Source of the DNA: Acidobacteriota bacterium
GTDB taxonomy: Bacteria; Acidobacteriota; Blastocatellia; Pyrinomonadales; Pyrinomonadaceae
Assembly: GCA_029781855.1 (NCBI GenBank)
Contig: JAKOVX010000059.1
Coordinates: forward strand, 1-64,000
Direction: 5' to 3'
Length of the DNA stretch: 64,000 bases
Shown here: positions 7,952-17,200 of the stretch, piece by piece
How the letters are laid out: every line of letters starts with the position of its first letter
Position numbering within the stretch: the stretch's first letter is position 1
Program-made: the position numbers and the translations under genes
The notes under the pieces: model-generated
Databases searched by the model: none
Seen by the model: the letters and a program-made list of their open reading frames with translations, nothing else
Told to the model about the DNA's origin: nothing

Positions 7952-8386
7952 TCAGACCTCGAGCGAATCGAACTGACCGGCATTGAGAAGCCCCTTCGGC
8001 TTCTTTGGTTCCGCAATGACGGTTGGCGGTGCCCCGGTCGTTTTTTCCTGAACATCAGATCCGTCAGCTTCGGAATTACGCAAAGGCGGCAGCTCGAATT
8101 CGGTCAGAAAGCGGCTTTGCCGCCGCCCGTCCGGTGCGCTGCTGTACGGCGTCTCCCGGTGGTTTCTTTTTGAGGCGAGCTTTTGCCCGAGCTTCGACTC
8201 TGCGTATTGCCGGGTGCGGTTGACGCAGATCGTCGAGACTACAAGCGCGTTACCGCGACGCCCGTATTCCGACATGCAGCTGAACCGCCCATCATCCTGA
8301 GCAATAAGGAACAGGTTATATATCTTGTCGCTGTTTCTGGACGGGTTCAGGTAGCTGAGATATTCGGCCCTGACGATCGACGGCAT
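7952..8386 (-). CDS. WGR-domain-like protein
   Basis: A 144-residue protein. Residues about 8-85 match a WGR domain: a two-strand start (DKIYNLFLIAQDDGRF), the signature as EYGRRG, then a helix and a basic KRNHRETPY end. WGR domains occur in PARPs and in bacterial proteins linked to nucleic acids, and bind DNA ends in PARPs. The remaining 60 residues are Pro/Glu-rich and probably disordered. The gene is 18 nt after the 461-residue gene and 23 nt before the AAA gene in the same operon. The signature Trp is replaced by Tyr, so the assignment is moderate. Confidence 0.55.
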   Translation of the reverse strand: MPSIVRAEYLSYLNPSRNSDKIYNLFLIAQDDGRFSCMSEYGRRGNALVVSTICVNRTRQYAESKLGQKLASKRNHRETPYSSAPDGRRQSRFLTEFELPPLRNSEADGSDVQEKTTGAPPTVIAEPKKPKGLLNAGQFDSLEV

Positions 8387-8404
8387 GGTGATATTCGGGC
8401 TCGC

Positions 8405-9790
8405 TTAGATCTCGAGTGCCGAAAGCCGGTCCTCGTCGAGTAGCCGTTTTGATTGAAAGGTCGTGGCCCGCAGAACATCGCCAAGGGCGGCGCGCATCTC
8501 GGCCGTTGATCGGGTCTTGGAGTCCCGCCCGGCCGCGTCGTTAAGCGCCGTAAGTACATTCTCAAGTGCGGTGTCGCCGGTGAAGTTCATAAGGGCATAC
8601 CACTCGCACATTTGCCGGGCCCTCTTGGCGAGCGAACCGGGCACAAAATCGGCATCACGGAGTTTTTCGGCCATTTCAGTCGCGGCATCAAAGATCTTCC
8701 CTGTGATCTGGGAGAGGCCCTCCCTTAATGGCGATACTGCCTGCTCCGCTTCTTTTCGGGCAGCTTCGAGTTTCATATTTCGTATGCGATCCCGAACTTC
8801 CCTTTCGCGTCGCCGATCATCCTCAAAATCCGCGACCCGCAGATCTTCGATCTTTTGCTTCGATTCAAGTTCGACTTCCACTGCCCGCCGGGCTGCGTCC
8901 GTCTGAGCGGTTCTTAGGGCGAGGTCGCGGGCCAAATAGCGTTCCGCCGCAAGTTCCGAACCGAGAACGATCACCTTTGGTTTCATCGTTATGTTCAGCC
9001 CATCCCGGATCGTTTCGCGGCTCGGGACCATCCCGACGGCCTGGGTGATGACGGCGTCGACAAACTCGACCCGATCAAACGGCCCATTTACGGTCGCCTC
9101 GAACCGGTCCGCGGAATCAATTGCCAGCTGGCGGAAACTCTCGACAAGGGTTGCTTGGATCTCGTCGTATTTTTCAAGGACCTCGGCTTTTGCCGCCTCA
9201 AGCGTCTCGCACGCCCGTTTGTAGTCCTGTTCAAACCGGCCGAAAGCGTTCCACGGTATCCACTTATAATCACTGGTCCCCCAAACGGTTTCGCAAAGCG
9301 TGAAACGGAACCCGTACTTATGAAGCGCGGCGTGAGCCTGGGCCGGCCCCCGCATCAGCTTGTTCCGGAAGATATCCGGAAGGAGCCCTGCACGCGGCGG
9401 ACTTACACGGATGGCAGCGTTCTCGGGCAATTTGACGCCGAGGGTCTTCCATTCAAGCTGGCGGACAAGAGTTCCAAATCCTCGACAGTCGATATTGAGA
9501 AAGATCCCCTCGCTTTCAAGCGCCGAGAGGTCGAACGGGAGGCCCTGAACCTCCTCAGCAGCGATCCCGAGGGCGACCGCCGCCTGTTCCTTTCGGCATT
9601 CGAGCCGTTCGAGGATCGTAGTCTCTGTCGGAGCATCTGTTGACGGGACCGGGGCCGCGATCGCCGCCGGATCGACTATATAGACAGGTTGCTGACCAAA
9701 GACACTTTGGAGAACTGAGGTCGCAACAGTCATGACCGGCGAGCCCGGGATCTGATCCGGCGCAGACTTCAAGAGGTGTTGTGTTTCCAT
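8405..9790 (-). CDS. Unrecognised helical protein heading the AAA/DUF1257/rSAM operon
   Basis: A 461-residue protein that I do not recognise by family. Residues 1-75 are Pro/Ala-rich. Residues 100-200 look globular (IFLNIDCRGFGTLVRQLEW, WIPWNAFGRFEQDYK). Residues about 300-370 are very rich in Arg, Glu and Ala and should form a coiled coil. The C-terminal 90 residues are again globular and helical. There is no signal peptide or membrane segment. It is the first gene of the six-gene operon and ends 18 nt before the WGR-like gene, so it is likely the operon-specific partner of the AAA protein. It resembles, in general character, phage proteins found next to AAA ATPases, but I cannot support a name. 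Confidence 0.7.
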   Translation of the reverse strand: METQHLLKSAPDQIPGSPVMTVATSVLQSVFGQQPVYIVDPAAIAAPVPSTDAPTETTILERLECRKEQAAVALGIAAEEVQGLPFDLSALESEGIFLNIDCRGFGTLVRQLEWKTLGVKLPENAAIRVSPPRAGLLPDIFRNKLMRGPAQAHAALHKYGFRFTLCETVWGTSDYKWIPWNAFGRFEQDYKRACETLEAAKAEVLEKYDEIQATLVESFRQLAIDSADRFEATVNGPFDRVEFVDAVITQAVGMVPSRETIRDGLNITMKPKVIVLGSELAAERYLARDLALRTAQTDAARRAVEVELESKQKIEDLRVADFEDDRRREREVRDRIRNMKLEAARKEAEQAVSPLREGLSQITGKIFDAATEMAEKLRDADFVPGSLAKRARQMCEWYALMNFTGDTALENVLTALNDAAGRDSKTRSTAEMRAALGDVLRATTFQSKRLLDEDRLSALEI

Positions 9791-9906
9791 AGTGTTTTCG
9801 GATGCTACTCATCTAAATACACTTCCTTGGCTGCCGCTCATTTTTCTCTGGTTTCTATTATATTTTGGTTCAGATGGGCGTGTAGAAGGGGACAAGGCAG
9901 CTTTCC

Positions 9907-9951
9907 CTTGTAATCATCGGGTCGTAAGTCCGAGTCTTATTACCGGCTCCC
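9907..9951 (+). pseudogene. 3' half of tRNA-Thr (TGT), probable attachment-site remnant
   Basis: From 9907 the sequence follows tRNA positions 32-76: anticodon loop CTTGTAA with anticodon TGT at 9909-9911, variable loop GGGTC, T-stem GTAAG/CTTAT, T-loop TCCGAGT, acceptor strand TACCGGC, discriminator T, then CCC. The five bases before it cannot pair with the anticodon stem and no matching 5' acceptor (GCCGGTA) is found upstream, so only the 3' half exists. A terminator follows at 9989. This is the form left when a tyrosine integrase recombines within a tRNA anticodon loop. Confidence 0.6.
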
Positions 9952-9988
9952 TTTAACCTCAATAAATACAGTTACTTGTGAAAGACAA

Positions 9989-10013
9989 AAGACGGACTCA
10001 AATCCGTCTTTTT
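9989..10013 (+). terminator. Rho-independent terminator after the tRNA-Thr remnant
   Basis: Stem AAGACGGA (9989-9996) pairs perfectly with TCCGTCTT (10003-10010) around a 6-nt loop and runs into five T residues. It lies where a terminator of the original tRNA gene would be expected. Confidence 0.75.
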
Positions 10014-10262
10014 GCTTCTTTGACATAATGGTGAACTATACGAAGTGGAACTAAGAATAATCCATTGAGTTTTATGTGGTTCCGGATCAGGTAAAAGGAG
10101 CAACGAGCGGTGAACGTCAGATTTCGAGCTGAAACCCATGTTTGAAATATTGATGGTTCTTGTTCGTCACGACTGGACCGAAAATCCATTCAATCTCTGC
10201 TCTCCGTTGTCTGCCCGTCAAACTCAACCTGGTTCGCCCGGGGCTCGACCTAAGGTACTATC

Positions 10263-10319
10263 ATCTGGCAAAACGGCACCACCGGCGATGTGCCCGTGCC
10301 GAGTGAGTTTGTCAGGTGA
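10263..10319 (+). pseudogene. C-terminal tail remnant of an FG-GAP/VCBS-type surface protein
   Basis: The 19 codons ending in TGA at 10317-10319 read IWQNGTTGDVPVPSEFVR. This closely matches the C-terminal end style of the intact FG-GAP protein at 13057-14196 (WGTSGDIPVPSYYRR). Upstream the frame is closed by a TAA at 10251, so only the tail remains. It lies between the two tRNA remnants and is probably debris from an earlier insertion. Confidence 0.4.
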
Positions 10320-10411
10320 CTCGGACTCGCCAGATCATCCCATGTTAGTAGTGTAATTCGAGGAAAGCGGCCGCGTGATGCTCCAACATGGACGGACTGG
10401 GTAAATGTTTG

Positions 10412-10456
10412 CTGTTAACCGAAGGGTTGTAAGTTCGAGTCTTACCTGCGGAGCCA
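10412..10456 (+). pseudogene. 3' half of tRNA-Asn (GTT), probable attachment-site remnant
   Basis: The sequence corresponds base by base to tRNA positions 32-76: anticodon loop CTGTTAA with anticodon GTT at 10414-10416, CCGAA, variable GGGTT, T-arm GTAAG-TTCGAGT-CTTAC, acceptor CTGCGGA, discriminator G and an encoded CCA. The upstream bases (GTTTG) fail to complete the anticodon stem, and the expected TCCGCAG acceptor and GCTC/GAGC D-stem are missing. It starts at the same tRNA position as the Thr remnant 505 bp upstream. A terminator follows at 10473. Confidence 0.65.
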
Positions 10457-10472
10457 ATTAGATCAATAAGTT

Positions 10473-10500
10473 ACGGGCGTTAAATTTCGATGCCCGTTTT
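10473..10500 (+). terminator. Rho-independent terminator after the tRNA-Asn remnant
   Basis: ACGGGCG (10473-10479) pairs with TGCCCGT (10491-10497, one G-T pair) and is followed by a short T-run. The position and spacing relative to the tRNA 3' end resemble the Thr copy. Confidence 0.6.
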
Positions 10501-10710
10501 CATTTTCCTCTAGTTTTTCCTCTAAACCGTAGTCGATCCAATTTTAATTGTTCTTTGGAAGATGAGTAATTACAAAAGCCCGTGACGCGACCGGTGCAGA
10601 GAACGGTGGATCCAGGGGGCGGGTCAAGGAAAAACATAATGATCTTATTCGGCGTTACCAAAAGGGATGGTTCCTGGTGCACATGGCCGCGGTCTAACGA
10701 GTTTCCGAAA

Positions 10711-11655
10711 CTATGAACTCGACTCGGAAATCAACTTTGCCAAGAGATCCCCCACAAACTGCAAACAGGTATTCGTGAGATTGGCAAGCTCGGTCTTCGT
10801 AAGTTTGCATTTTCCAATGTGTACGATACTGCTGCGGATCCCGTAGCAATACTTAAAAAACTCATCAGATGCCATGTCCTGATAGAGCGACTCCGGGAGC
10901 TTTGTAATAGCTAACTTCTTCCCTGTTTGTCCTATGGACTCCTTTTGAATAAATTTCAGAGCTGCGACAAGTGGATCTTTGTCGGACTGTGTCAATTTTG
11001 AATTCTTAACGTCCTGTATGAAGTCCTTGACAAGCTCGACCGCTCCTGACGCCCGATCGGCCGGATCGAGCAACGCTTCGACGGCTGTCACCAGCAGAAT
11101 GAACCGACCCTCTAACAACGGGTCAAAAAAAGCGGAACAATATAATTCGCAGGCAAGCTTTAGTTTGTCAGGGTACTCTCGATCACTTAGAAATATTTGC
11201 TGGAAATCAATTTGTAGTGTTTCCGCATTCTTGCCAAGGTTTACTCCTATGTTTAGTGAGGCGAATTTTACGTTTCCCGATTTCTCGTAAACGTCTATGC
11301 CATGTACATCGTTCCTCACGGGCTCTTTATGTTCCGCCGCAAGCAAACTTAGCCCCATGTCGGTTATGTGTGATCTTTGATAATCACTTCCCAAATCAAT
11401 TCCGATTCGATTTTTTGTAGCCCAAATCAAAAGAGCCGTTCGCGCTTGGTACGCGGCGATGGTTGCCTCTTGCTCGGTCGCGTATGGACCACCGATTATT
11501 GTGAGCCGATTTGATTCCGATATTGTTTTGCCATACCCTCCCTTTATCTTGAGTGTCGGGCCATTATCCAACTTCAGAATCTCAAACTCAACCAAATCCG
11601 AATTAACGTGAGTCGTCTCTTCCAGGTGAAATCTTATTCGAAATTCAAATTTCAT
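10711..11655 (-). CDS. Apea-like HEPN-domain protein
   Basis: A 314-residue protein with no signal peptide. The C-terminal third carries FILLVTAVEALL (about residue 185), then FKYCYGIRSSIVHIG (about 270-285). The RSSIVH string is an Rx4H motif, the catalytic signature of HEPN ribonucleases, and the surrounding helices resemble the Apea-like HEPN family. The N-terminal 150 residues are beta-rich and unrecognised. HEPN proteins of this sort often cleave RNA and act in toxin-antitoxin or anti-phage systems. It stands alone between the tRNA-Asn remnant and a serine recombinase, a typical position for cargo of a mobile element. The HEPN call rests on motif and context. A defence role is inference. 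Confidence 0.6.
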   Translation of the reverse strand: MKFEFRIRFHLEETTHVNSDLVEFEILKLDNGPTLKIKGGYGKTISESNRLTIIGGPYATEQEATIAAYQARTALLIWATKNRIGIDLGSDYQRSHITDMGLSLLAAEHKEPVRNDVHGIDVYEKSGNVKFASLNIGVNLGKNAETLQIDFQQIFLSDREYPDKLKLACELYCSAFFDPLLEGRFILLVTAVEALLDPADRASGAVELVKDFIQDVKNSKLTQSDKDPLVAALKFIQKESIGQTGKKLAITKLPESLYQDMASDEFFKYCYGIRSSIVHIGKCKLTKTELANLTNTCLQFVGDLLAKLISESSS

Positions 11656-12146
11656 AGTCGATCCAAATGTAGTCCCTCGATTGCGAGGCGAAGTTGTCAG
11701 ATAATTGAATTTTTCGACCTGTGAGATTGATAGATAATTCTAGGTCCAAAAAGCTGACTCCGTTAATGGTTTGGGCCTTATCGATTCGTGCGGCTGCATT
11801 CATTTGAGGCAGCAATAGGGCTCAAACCGTCTCCCGTAACAGAATGTAGAAAGAAAGGTCGGCTAGACCCTATTACGACTGATCGACCGTGACATACGAT
11901 GGCGTTCACGCTGACCCGCGACGTTCCGATGCCCAGAGGATACCTTTGCTAAGCAATAGCCTCTAATAACCACACAACGCTCAGACAGGAGCCCAGACAA
12001 ACAGTGCACGATCATTCAGAATGGTGTCAATTGGGAGTCCCAGTCAAGAAACGAAATTCCCAAGGATTGTTAGATTGAGACCCTTTGCGAACGAAATTCT
12101 GACTTGACAAAAAGGTCCCGACACTTAGCAGCGTAAATCTGGCGTA
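11656..12146. other. Non-coding stretch
   Basis: No gene, tRNA or clear repeat is visible between the HEPN gene and the recombinase gene. Confidence 0.5.
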
Positions 12147-12728
12147 CTACCCTGAAGCGCCGATTTTTAATTGGTTAATCACGGACCCGCGGCTAATGTT
12201 CAGTTTCCGGGCTATTTGTGAGTTGTTAAGCCCGCTGGACTTGAGCCTATGGATCTCGTTCACTTTTAGGGCCGCGGTTTTCGGCCGACCGTGAGCTTTG
12301 CCATTTGCTCGAGCATTTGCGATCCCAGCGATTACCCGCTCGCGTATTATGTCCCTCTCGAATTCGGCAAACGTGGACAGCATTCCTGCCATGGCCCGGC
12401 CCGACGGCGTCGAGAAGTCCAGCGATTCTGTCAACGATACAAAAATCACTCCTAATTCGCGAAGTTCGCTAAGCGTGGTCACGAGATCCGCCAGGCTACG
12501 GCCAAACCTGTCTAGTTTCCATACCAATATTGCGTCGATCTCTCTCCGCCGGGCCATTTTCAAAAGCTCTTCGCGCTTCGGTCTCGTCTTGGCTCCGGAC
12601 CCGACCTCCTCCACCTCGGCGGTCAGCGTCCACTTTCTGCTTTCGATATATTCCTTCATCTTCGTCAACTGCATCGGAAGCGTCTGTTGATCTTGTGTCG
12701 ATACTCTTGCGTATATTCCTACTCTCAT
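12147..12728 (-). CDS. Serine recombinase (resolvase/invertase family)
   Basis: A 193-residue protein of normal length for small serine recombinases. The N-terminus RVGIYARVSTQDQ carries the nucleophile serine (residue 10) in the usual YARVST motif. LVWKLDRFGRS (about 68-78) and FAEFERDIIRERV (about 118-130) complete the catalytic core. The last 45 residues form a helix-turn-helix of the Hin/resolvase type (SQIARKLNISRGSVINQL). It would cut and rejoin DNA at short inverted sites by resolution or inversion. No transposase accompanies it. On a plasmid or chromid such enzymes resolve multimers, and here it may also have served a mobile element. Confidence 0.92.
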   Translation of the reverse strand: MRVGIYARVSTQDQQTLPMQLTKMKEYIESRKWTLTAEVEEVGSGAKTRPKREELLKMARRREIDAILVWKLDRFGRSLADLVTTLSELRELGVIFVSLTESLDFSTPSGRAMAGMLSTFAEFERDIIRERVIAGIANARANGKAHGRPKTAALKVNEIHRLKSSGLNNSQIARKLNISRGSVINQLKIGASG

Positions 12729-12823
12729 AATTGAAGACTATCAAGCAAAATCCGTGATGTCAATAAACAGGTGTTTTCTGGCACTCCCATCTGAACGAGA
12801 AGTAACGGGCAGGAAAAGTGTGC

Positions 12824-12853
12824 TTGACATCCAATTCGAAAATGGAATATAAA
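12824..12853 (+). promoter_or_regulatory. Sigma-70-like promoter upstream of the FG-GAP/RHS genes
   Basis: TTGACA at 12824-12829 and TATAAA at 12848-12853 are separated by 18 bp. The position is about 200 bp upstream of the FG-GAP gene, implying a long leader. This is motif evidence only. Confidence 0.4.
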
Positions 12854-13056
12854 TGTCGCAATCAAATAACGAGCCGCTCCACGAACCCACGATCGGTAAG
12901 TTTGTATGAATGGCTCACACATTTACGCTCGGATATTTGTAATTGACGGCTAATTAACTCCCGGACTGAATTTTTCCTCACGAGAAGTTCCCTTCGTCGG
13001 TTTCCCAGCCGTTCACAGCTAAGACAATTCAATTTTGTTCGCGAAGGAGTCTATCT

Positions 13057-14196
13057 ATGTCTCTGACGATACTCGCAACGAGGGAGAGCCGCAGGCGTCT
13101 GGGCTATACCGCGGCGGTACTGTGCCTTGTGGTAATGATCGGTTTCGGCGTAATGGCCAAGAACGGCTGGTTGCCGAACACGGACCCGATCTCCGGCAAG
13201 AAGACCGGCTGGTTCGGGAGGGTACTGCCGAAGAACGCCGCAAGCAGCTGGAACCCTCTGGCTGCTCCTCTTCCGTCGCCGACACCGCAGTTAAGTAAGG
13301 AATATGTCTACGCAGGGTCAAGGCTCCTGAGCGTGGTCGATGCCAATGCGAATGAGACACCACCGGCGGACCTAGCCGTCTGGCGTCCGTCGAACGGGTA
13401 CTGGTACGTCATCAATCTGTTCAACTCGAATACGACCTACTACAACTACGGCCAGAGTGGTGACATTCCTGTCCAGGGAGACTATGACGGAGACGGCAAG
13501 ACGGACTTTGCCGTGGTAAGGCCGAACGGCTCAGTTTTTGATTGGTACATCGTCTACAGCGGAGGCGGATCGGCGACCTTCTCGTATGGCCTGGCAACCG
13601 ACAAACCGGTCTCGGCTGACTTCGACGGTGACGGCAAGACCGACCCGGCAGTCTACAGAAGTTCCAATAATACATTCTATGTCATGCGAAGCTCGGACTC
13701 GACGACCTGGTATGTAGCTTTGGGCACGAGCGGCGACATCCCTGCCTCAGCAGACTACGACGGCGACGGCAAGGCCGACTTCTGCGTCTGGCGGGAATCC
13801 AACGACACTTTCTACAGCCTCCTGAGCGGCAGTTCATACGCCCTTCAGACAGCCACCTTCAGTACCGGCACAAGCTGTGCAACGGGAGCCAACTGTATCG
13901 TCAGTGCCGATTATGACGGTGATGGCAAGGCCAACTACGCCATCCGCAACGGTGCCGGCTGGATCATCATGAACGAGGCACTGACATCGACCACAACGAC
14001 CACTCCATCGGGAGACCTTTCGACCGACATACCCGTCCAAAACGACTACGACGGCGACGGCAAAGTCGACATCGCCGTCTGGCGGGGCTCGAACGGCCAC
14101 TGGTATATCCGCCAGAGCGGGTCGAGCAATGCCCTCCGTGAAGAGACGTGGGGCACGTCGGGTGATATACCCGTCCCATCGTATTACCGACGGTAG
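13057..14196 (+). CDS. FG-GAP/VCBS-repeat surface protein
   Basis: A 379-residue protein. Residues 15-35 are an N-terminal membrane/signal segment (YTAAVLCLVVMIGFGVMA). From about residue 105 on there are five or six repeats built on the pattern DYDGDGKTDFAVWR...WY, with the calcium-binding DxDGDGxxD loop, as in FG-GAP/VCBS beta-propeller proteins. This kind of protein is abundant in Acidobacteriota and is expected to be exported and surface-bound. It ends six bases before the earliest possible start of the RHS frame and about 60 nt before the RHS start chosen here, so the two are probably co-transcribed. The ligand is unknown. Confidence 0.85.
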   Translation: MSLTILATRESRRRLGYTAAVLCLVVMIGFGVMAKNGWLPNTDPISGKKTGWFGRVLPKNAASSWNPLAAPLPSPTPQLSKEYVYAGSRLLSVVDANANETPPADLAVWRPSNGYWYVINLFNSNTTYYNYGQSGDIPVQGDYDGDGKTDFAVVRPNGSVFDWYIVYSGGGSATFSYGLATDKPVSADFDGDGKTDPAVYRSSNNTFYVMRSSDSTTWYVALGTSGDIPASADYDGDGKADFCVWRESNDTFYSLLSGSSYALQTATFSTGTSCATGANCIVSADYDGDGKANYAIRNGAGWIIMNEALTSTTTTTPSGDLSTDIPVQNDYDGDGKVDIAVWRGSNGHWYIRQSGSSNALREETWGTSGDIPVPSYYRR

Positions 14197-14256
14197 CGAT
14201 TTGTGTCGTCTGTCGGATCGGCTGCTATCGGATTAGATCGTTTGGAGAAAACGAAA

Positions 14257-17200
14257 ATGAGAATTGTGAAATTCGGTCAGATGTTGGTACAAATTGGTTT
14301 AGTTTTGGCGATCGCGTTATTGGCTATCGGCGAAGTACTTGGACAGGCTCAGAACCAGGCGGGAGAACGAGGCTTAAATCCCGGCCGATCGTATGCTGTT
14401 TCCGACATCGAGACGATCGGCCTTTTCAGCGGTAATATGATGCTTAATATGCCTCTCGGCGCGCTGCCTCCAGGACGAGGAGGGATGAGTGCCGGGATCG
14501 GATTGAGCTACAACAGCAAGCTGTGGGACACGTTGGTGTCGGACGTTGAGCGGTTCGGTGTTACCCATGACAAGAAAACATTGGTACCCAGCCAAGAAGG
14601 CGGTTGGCGCTACAACTATAATTACTATCTAAAGCTGGATATCCGGAATCTTGGTGATGCCACTGGAATGTGTACATCTGGAGTTATGGATAGTTTCACG
14701 GCTATCAAAGTGCAACTTATTACCCCCGACGGTGCCCAGCACACCATGTTTCCCGGAAGCACTGGATCGATCGACGCCGATGAGTTCTCGAATGTCTATC
14801 CTGATGGTACGCTTCAATGCGACCATGTGCCGGTCACTTCCGGCCAGATCGTGACGTTTTATTCGAAGGACAGTTCTTTTCTTCGCTTAGAGGTTCTCAC
14901 TGACAGCGATACCAACTGGGAGAACAATACATGGACACTCTACATGGCGGACGGCAGCAAAGTAGCCTACGACCCGAATTCCACCACTCGGGAACAGATA
15001 ACAGATCGAAACGGTAATTATGTTCAGATTGTGGAGAACGCCACGGATAGTTCCTACTCGAATCACCGAACAACATACCTTAAGGATCAACTAGGCCGCA
15101 AAGTCGTTATCGAATACGAAGCTGACACTAACGAGGATCGAATTCACTCGGTCGGATATAATGGGGCGTCGTTGGTGACCCGAGTAACTTGGAAGGGTAT
15201 AAGCGTCGACAAGACCTATTTTGCCTGTGAGATGGCTCCATCACCGCTTGATCAGCATGCTTTCGAGAATCTTGCGCTCGATCAGGAGTTTCGAGTTGTG
15301 GACCGGATCTATTTGCCGACACAGGTTTCCGGAGATCAGTACTATGAGTTTGGATATAACGCGGATAGCACGACAAGTGCCGACGACGGCTGGGGAGAGA
15401 TCAACGAGGTCAAGACACCGTCTGGGGCCATCACCAACTACGACTACTTTTATGACGGCGTCTCTGGAAGCGGTATCGATGCCGAGTCGGTCCTGCTTAA
15501 CCGGCCGACAGAAAAGCGCCTGACATACGACCTCGAATACGACGGGAGCAGCCCAAGCACGACGGAAACCTGGACGTATACTCCGATCGCTACCTATGAC
15601 GTGTTATCCAACCTTTCGGCCGTGACAGTCACAGGGCCGAACGGCGCCGCGACAACCGAATACTACACGATGGATGCCGACAATCGAGGTGAGGTCTATA
15701 AGACCGTCATGCCTGATGGCAGTATGGTTGAGAAGGTTTATGCAATAAACTCACCGACCTCGACATTTGCGGCTGGTCCAAAGACGAATCGCTACGTCAA
15801 ATACGAGTTCATGTCGATCGCTGACAGTGGGGGGACGCCGGTCAAGACCGCGATCAAGGAGTACTCACAGGACAAGAATGGAAACACTACTTCGGTCAAA
15901 GAATATGACTACTTTCCCTTTTCCGGGACCGGAAGCGTTCCGCGGGACGGGTACGGCAACCCGACAGGGCTACCCTCTGGAGCTTCGGGTAATCTGAAAC
16001 GGATCACAACCGCCGAGTTCTATAACCCGACCCCGGATGCATCGAGCACGACTTACAATGATGCGGACAGCTACCATCTGGTATCGAGCAAAAATCTGCT
16101 CCGTCTGGTTAAGAGTTCGGAGATCCAGGACGGTTCTGCCGCCCCGAAATCCCGCAGCGAGATAACCTATGATTACACGGATTACGACAGCAGTAACACG
16201 AAGGCCGGAAACCCGACCGAGACGAAGGTATGGGATTCGTATAAGGGCGGCACTAGCCAGGCTTACAGTAACCCCTTGACTACCTCTAACTCGATCACGA
16301 CGTCGGCGACGTACAACTCGTATGGCATGCCGCTGAGGTCAACCGATGCCAACGGCATCATCACCCAGATCACTTACGGCAATGTTTCGGGTCCAAGCGG
16401 CAATGTTACTGATCTTTACCCGACCCAGACGATCGTCGCTTACGGCACTCCGCTCGCTCGCACCTCGACCGCTGTGTACGACTTCACTTCCGGTCTTGTA
16501 AGCTCGGCAACAGATGTCGACAACGACCTAACAAATGCGACTGAGTACGACGCTCTTGGCCGTCCCACAAAGTCTATTGCCGCTCAAGGAACAACCCTCG
16601 AATCGTGGACAACGACTGAGTACTACGACGTTGGCCGGTTTGTCGTCGTCAAGTCAGACCTTGAGAGAAAGGGCGACGGCAAAAAAGTCGCGACACAGTT
16701 TTATGATCAATTGGGACGAGTGCGCCTGTCGAAGACGCTTGAGGACGCTTCAACCCAATCTGCGACAAACGAAACTGACGGCATCAAGGTCCAGACCCGC
16801 TACGCCACGACCAATAGCGGCGGTACGGGAAACACGTACCAGTTAACGTCGAATCCCTATCGGGCGGACTTTTCCTACAATGCCGGCAGCGAAACCACGA
16901 TGGGCTGGACGCGCTCTAAAGTTCTTAACACGGGCCGTCACTCGGAGGTCGAGACGTTCAGCGGTTCCGCTCTACCCCAGCCCTTCGTAAGCTCGGGTTA
17001 TAATACCGCCTCGACCGGCGTTGTCCAGACCGACGTTGACGCCAATGCGACGACCGTCACCGATCAGGCCGGTAAGGTCAGGCGTTCAATCACGAATGGG
17101 CTCGGCCAACTTGTGCGGGTCGACGAACCGACGTCCGGCGGGCTGGGAACGGTTGCTAGTCCGAATCAGGCCACGACCTATGCGTATGACACGCTCAATA

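Noticed and set aside
9841-9951. A complete tRNA-Thr gene
   Set aside because: The 5' acceptor strand, D-arm and the 5' half of the anticodon stem do not pair; only positions 32-76 are present.
10381-10456. A complete tRNA-Asn gene
   Set aside because: The sequence is the right length but only three of seven acceptor pairs form and the D-stem is missing.
12147-12728. Transposon resolvase with its transposon
   Set aside because: No transposase gene or terminal inverted repeats are seen around it, so only the recombinase is called.
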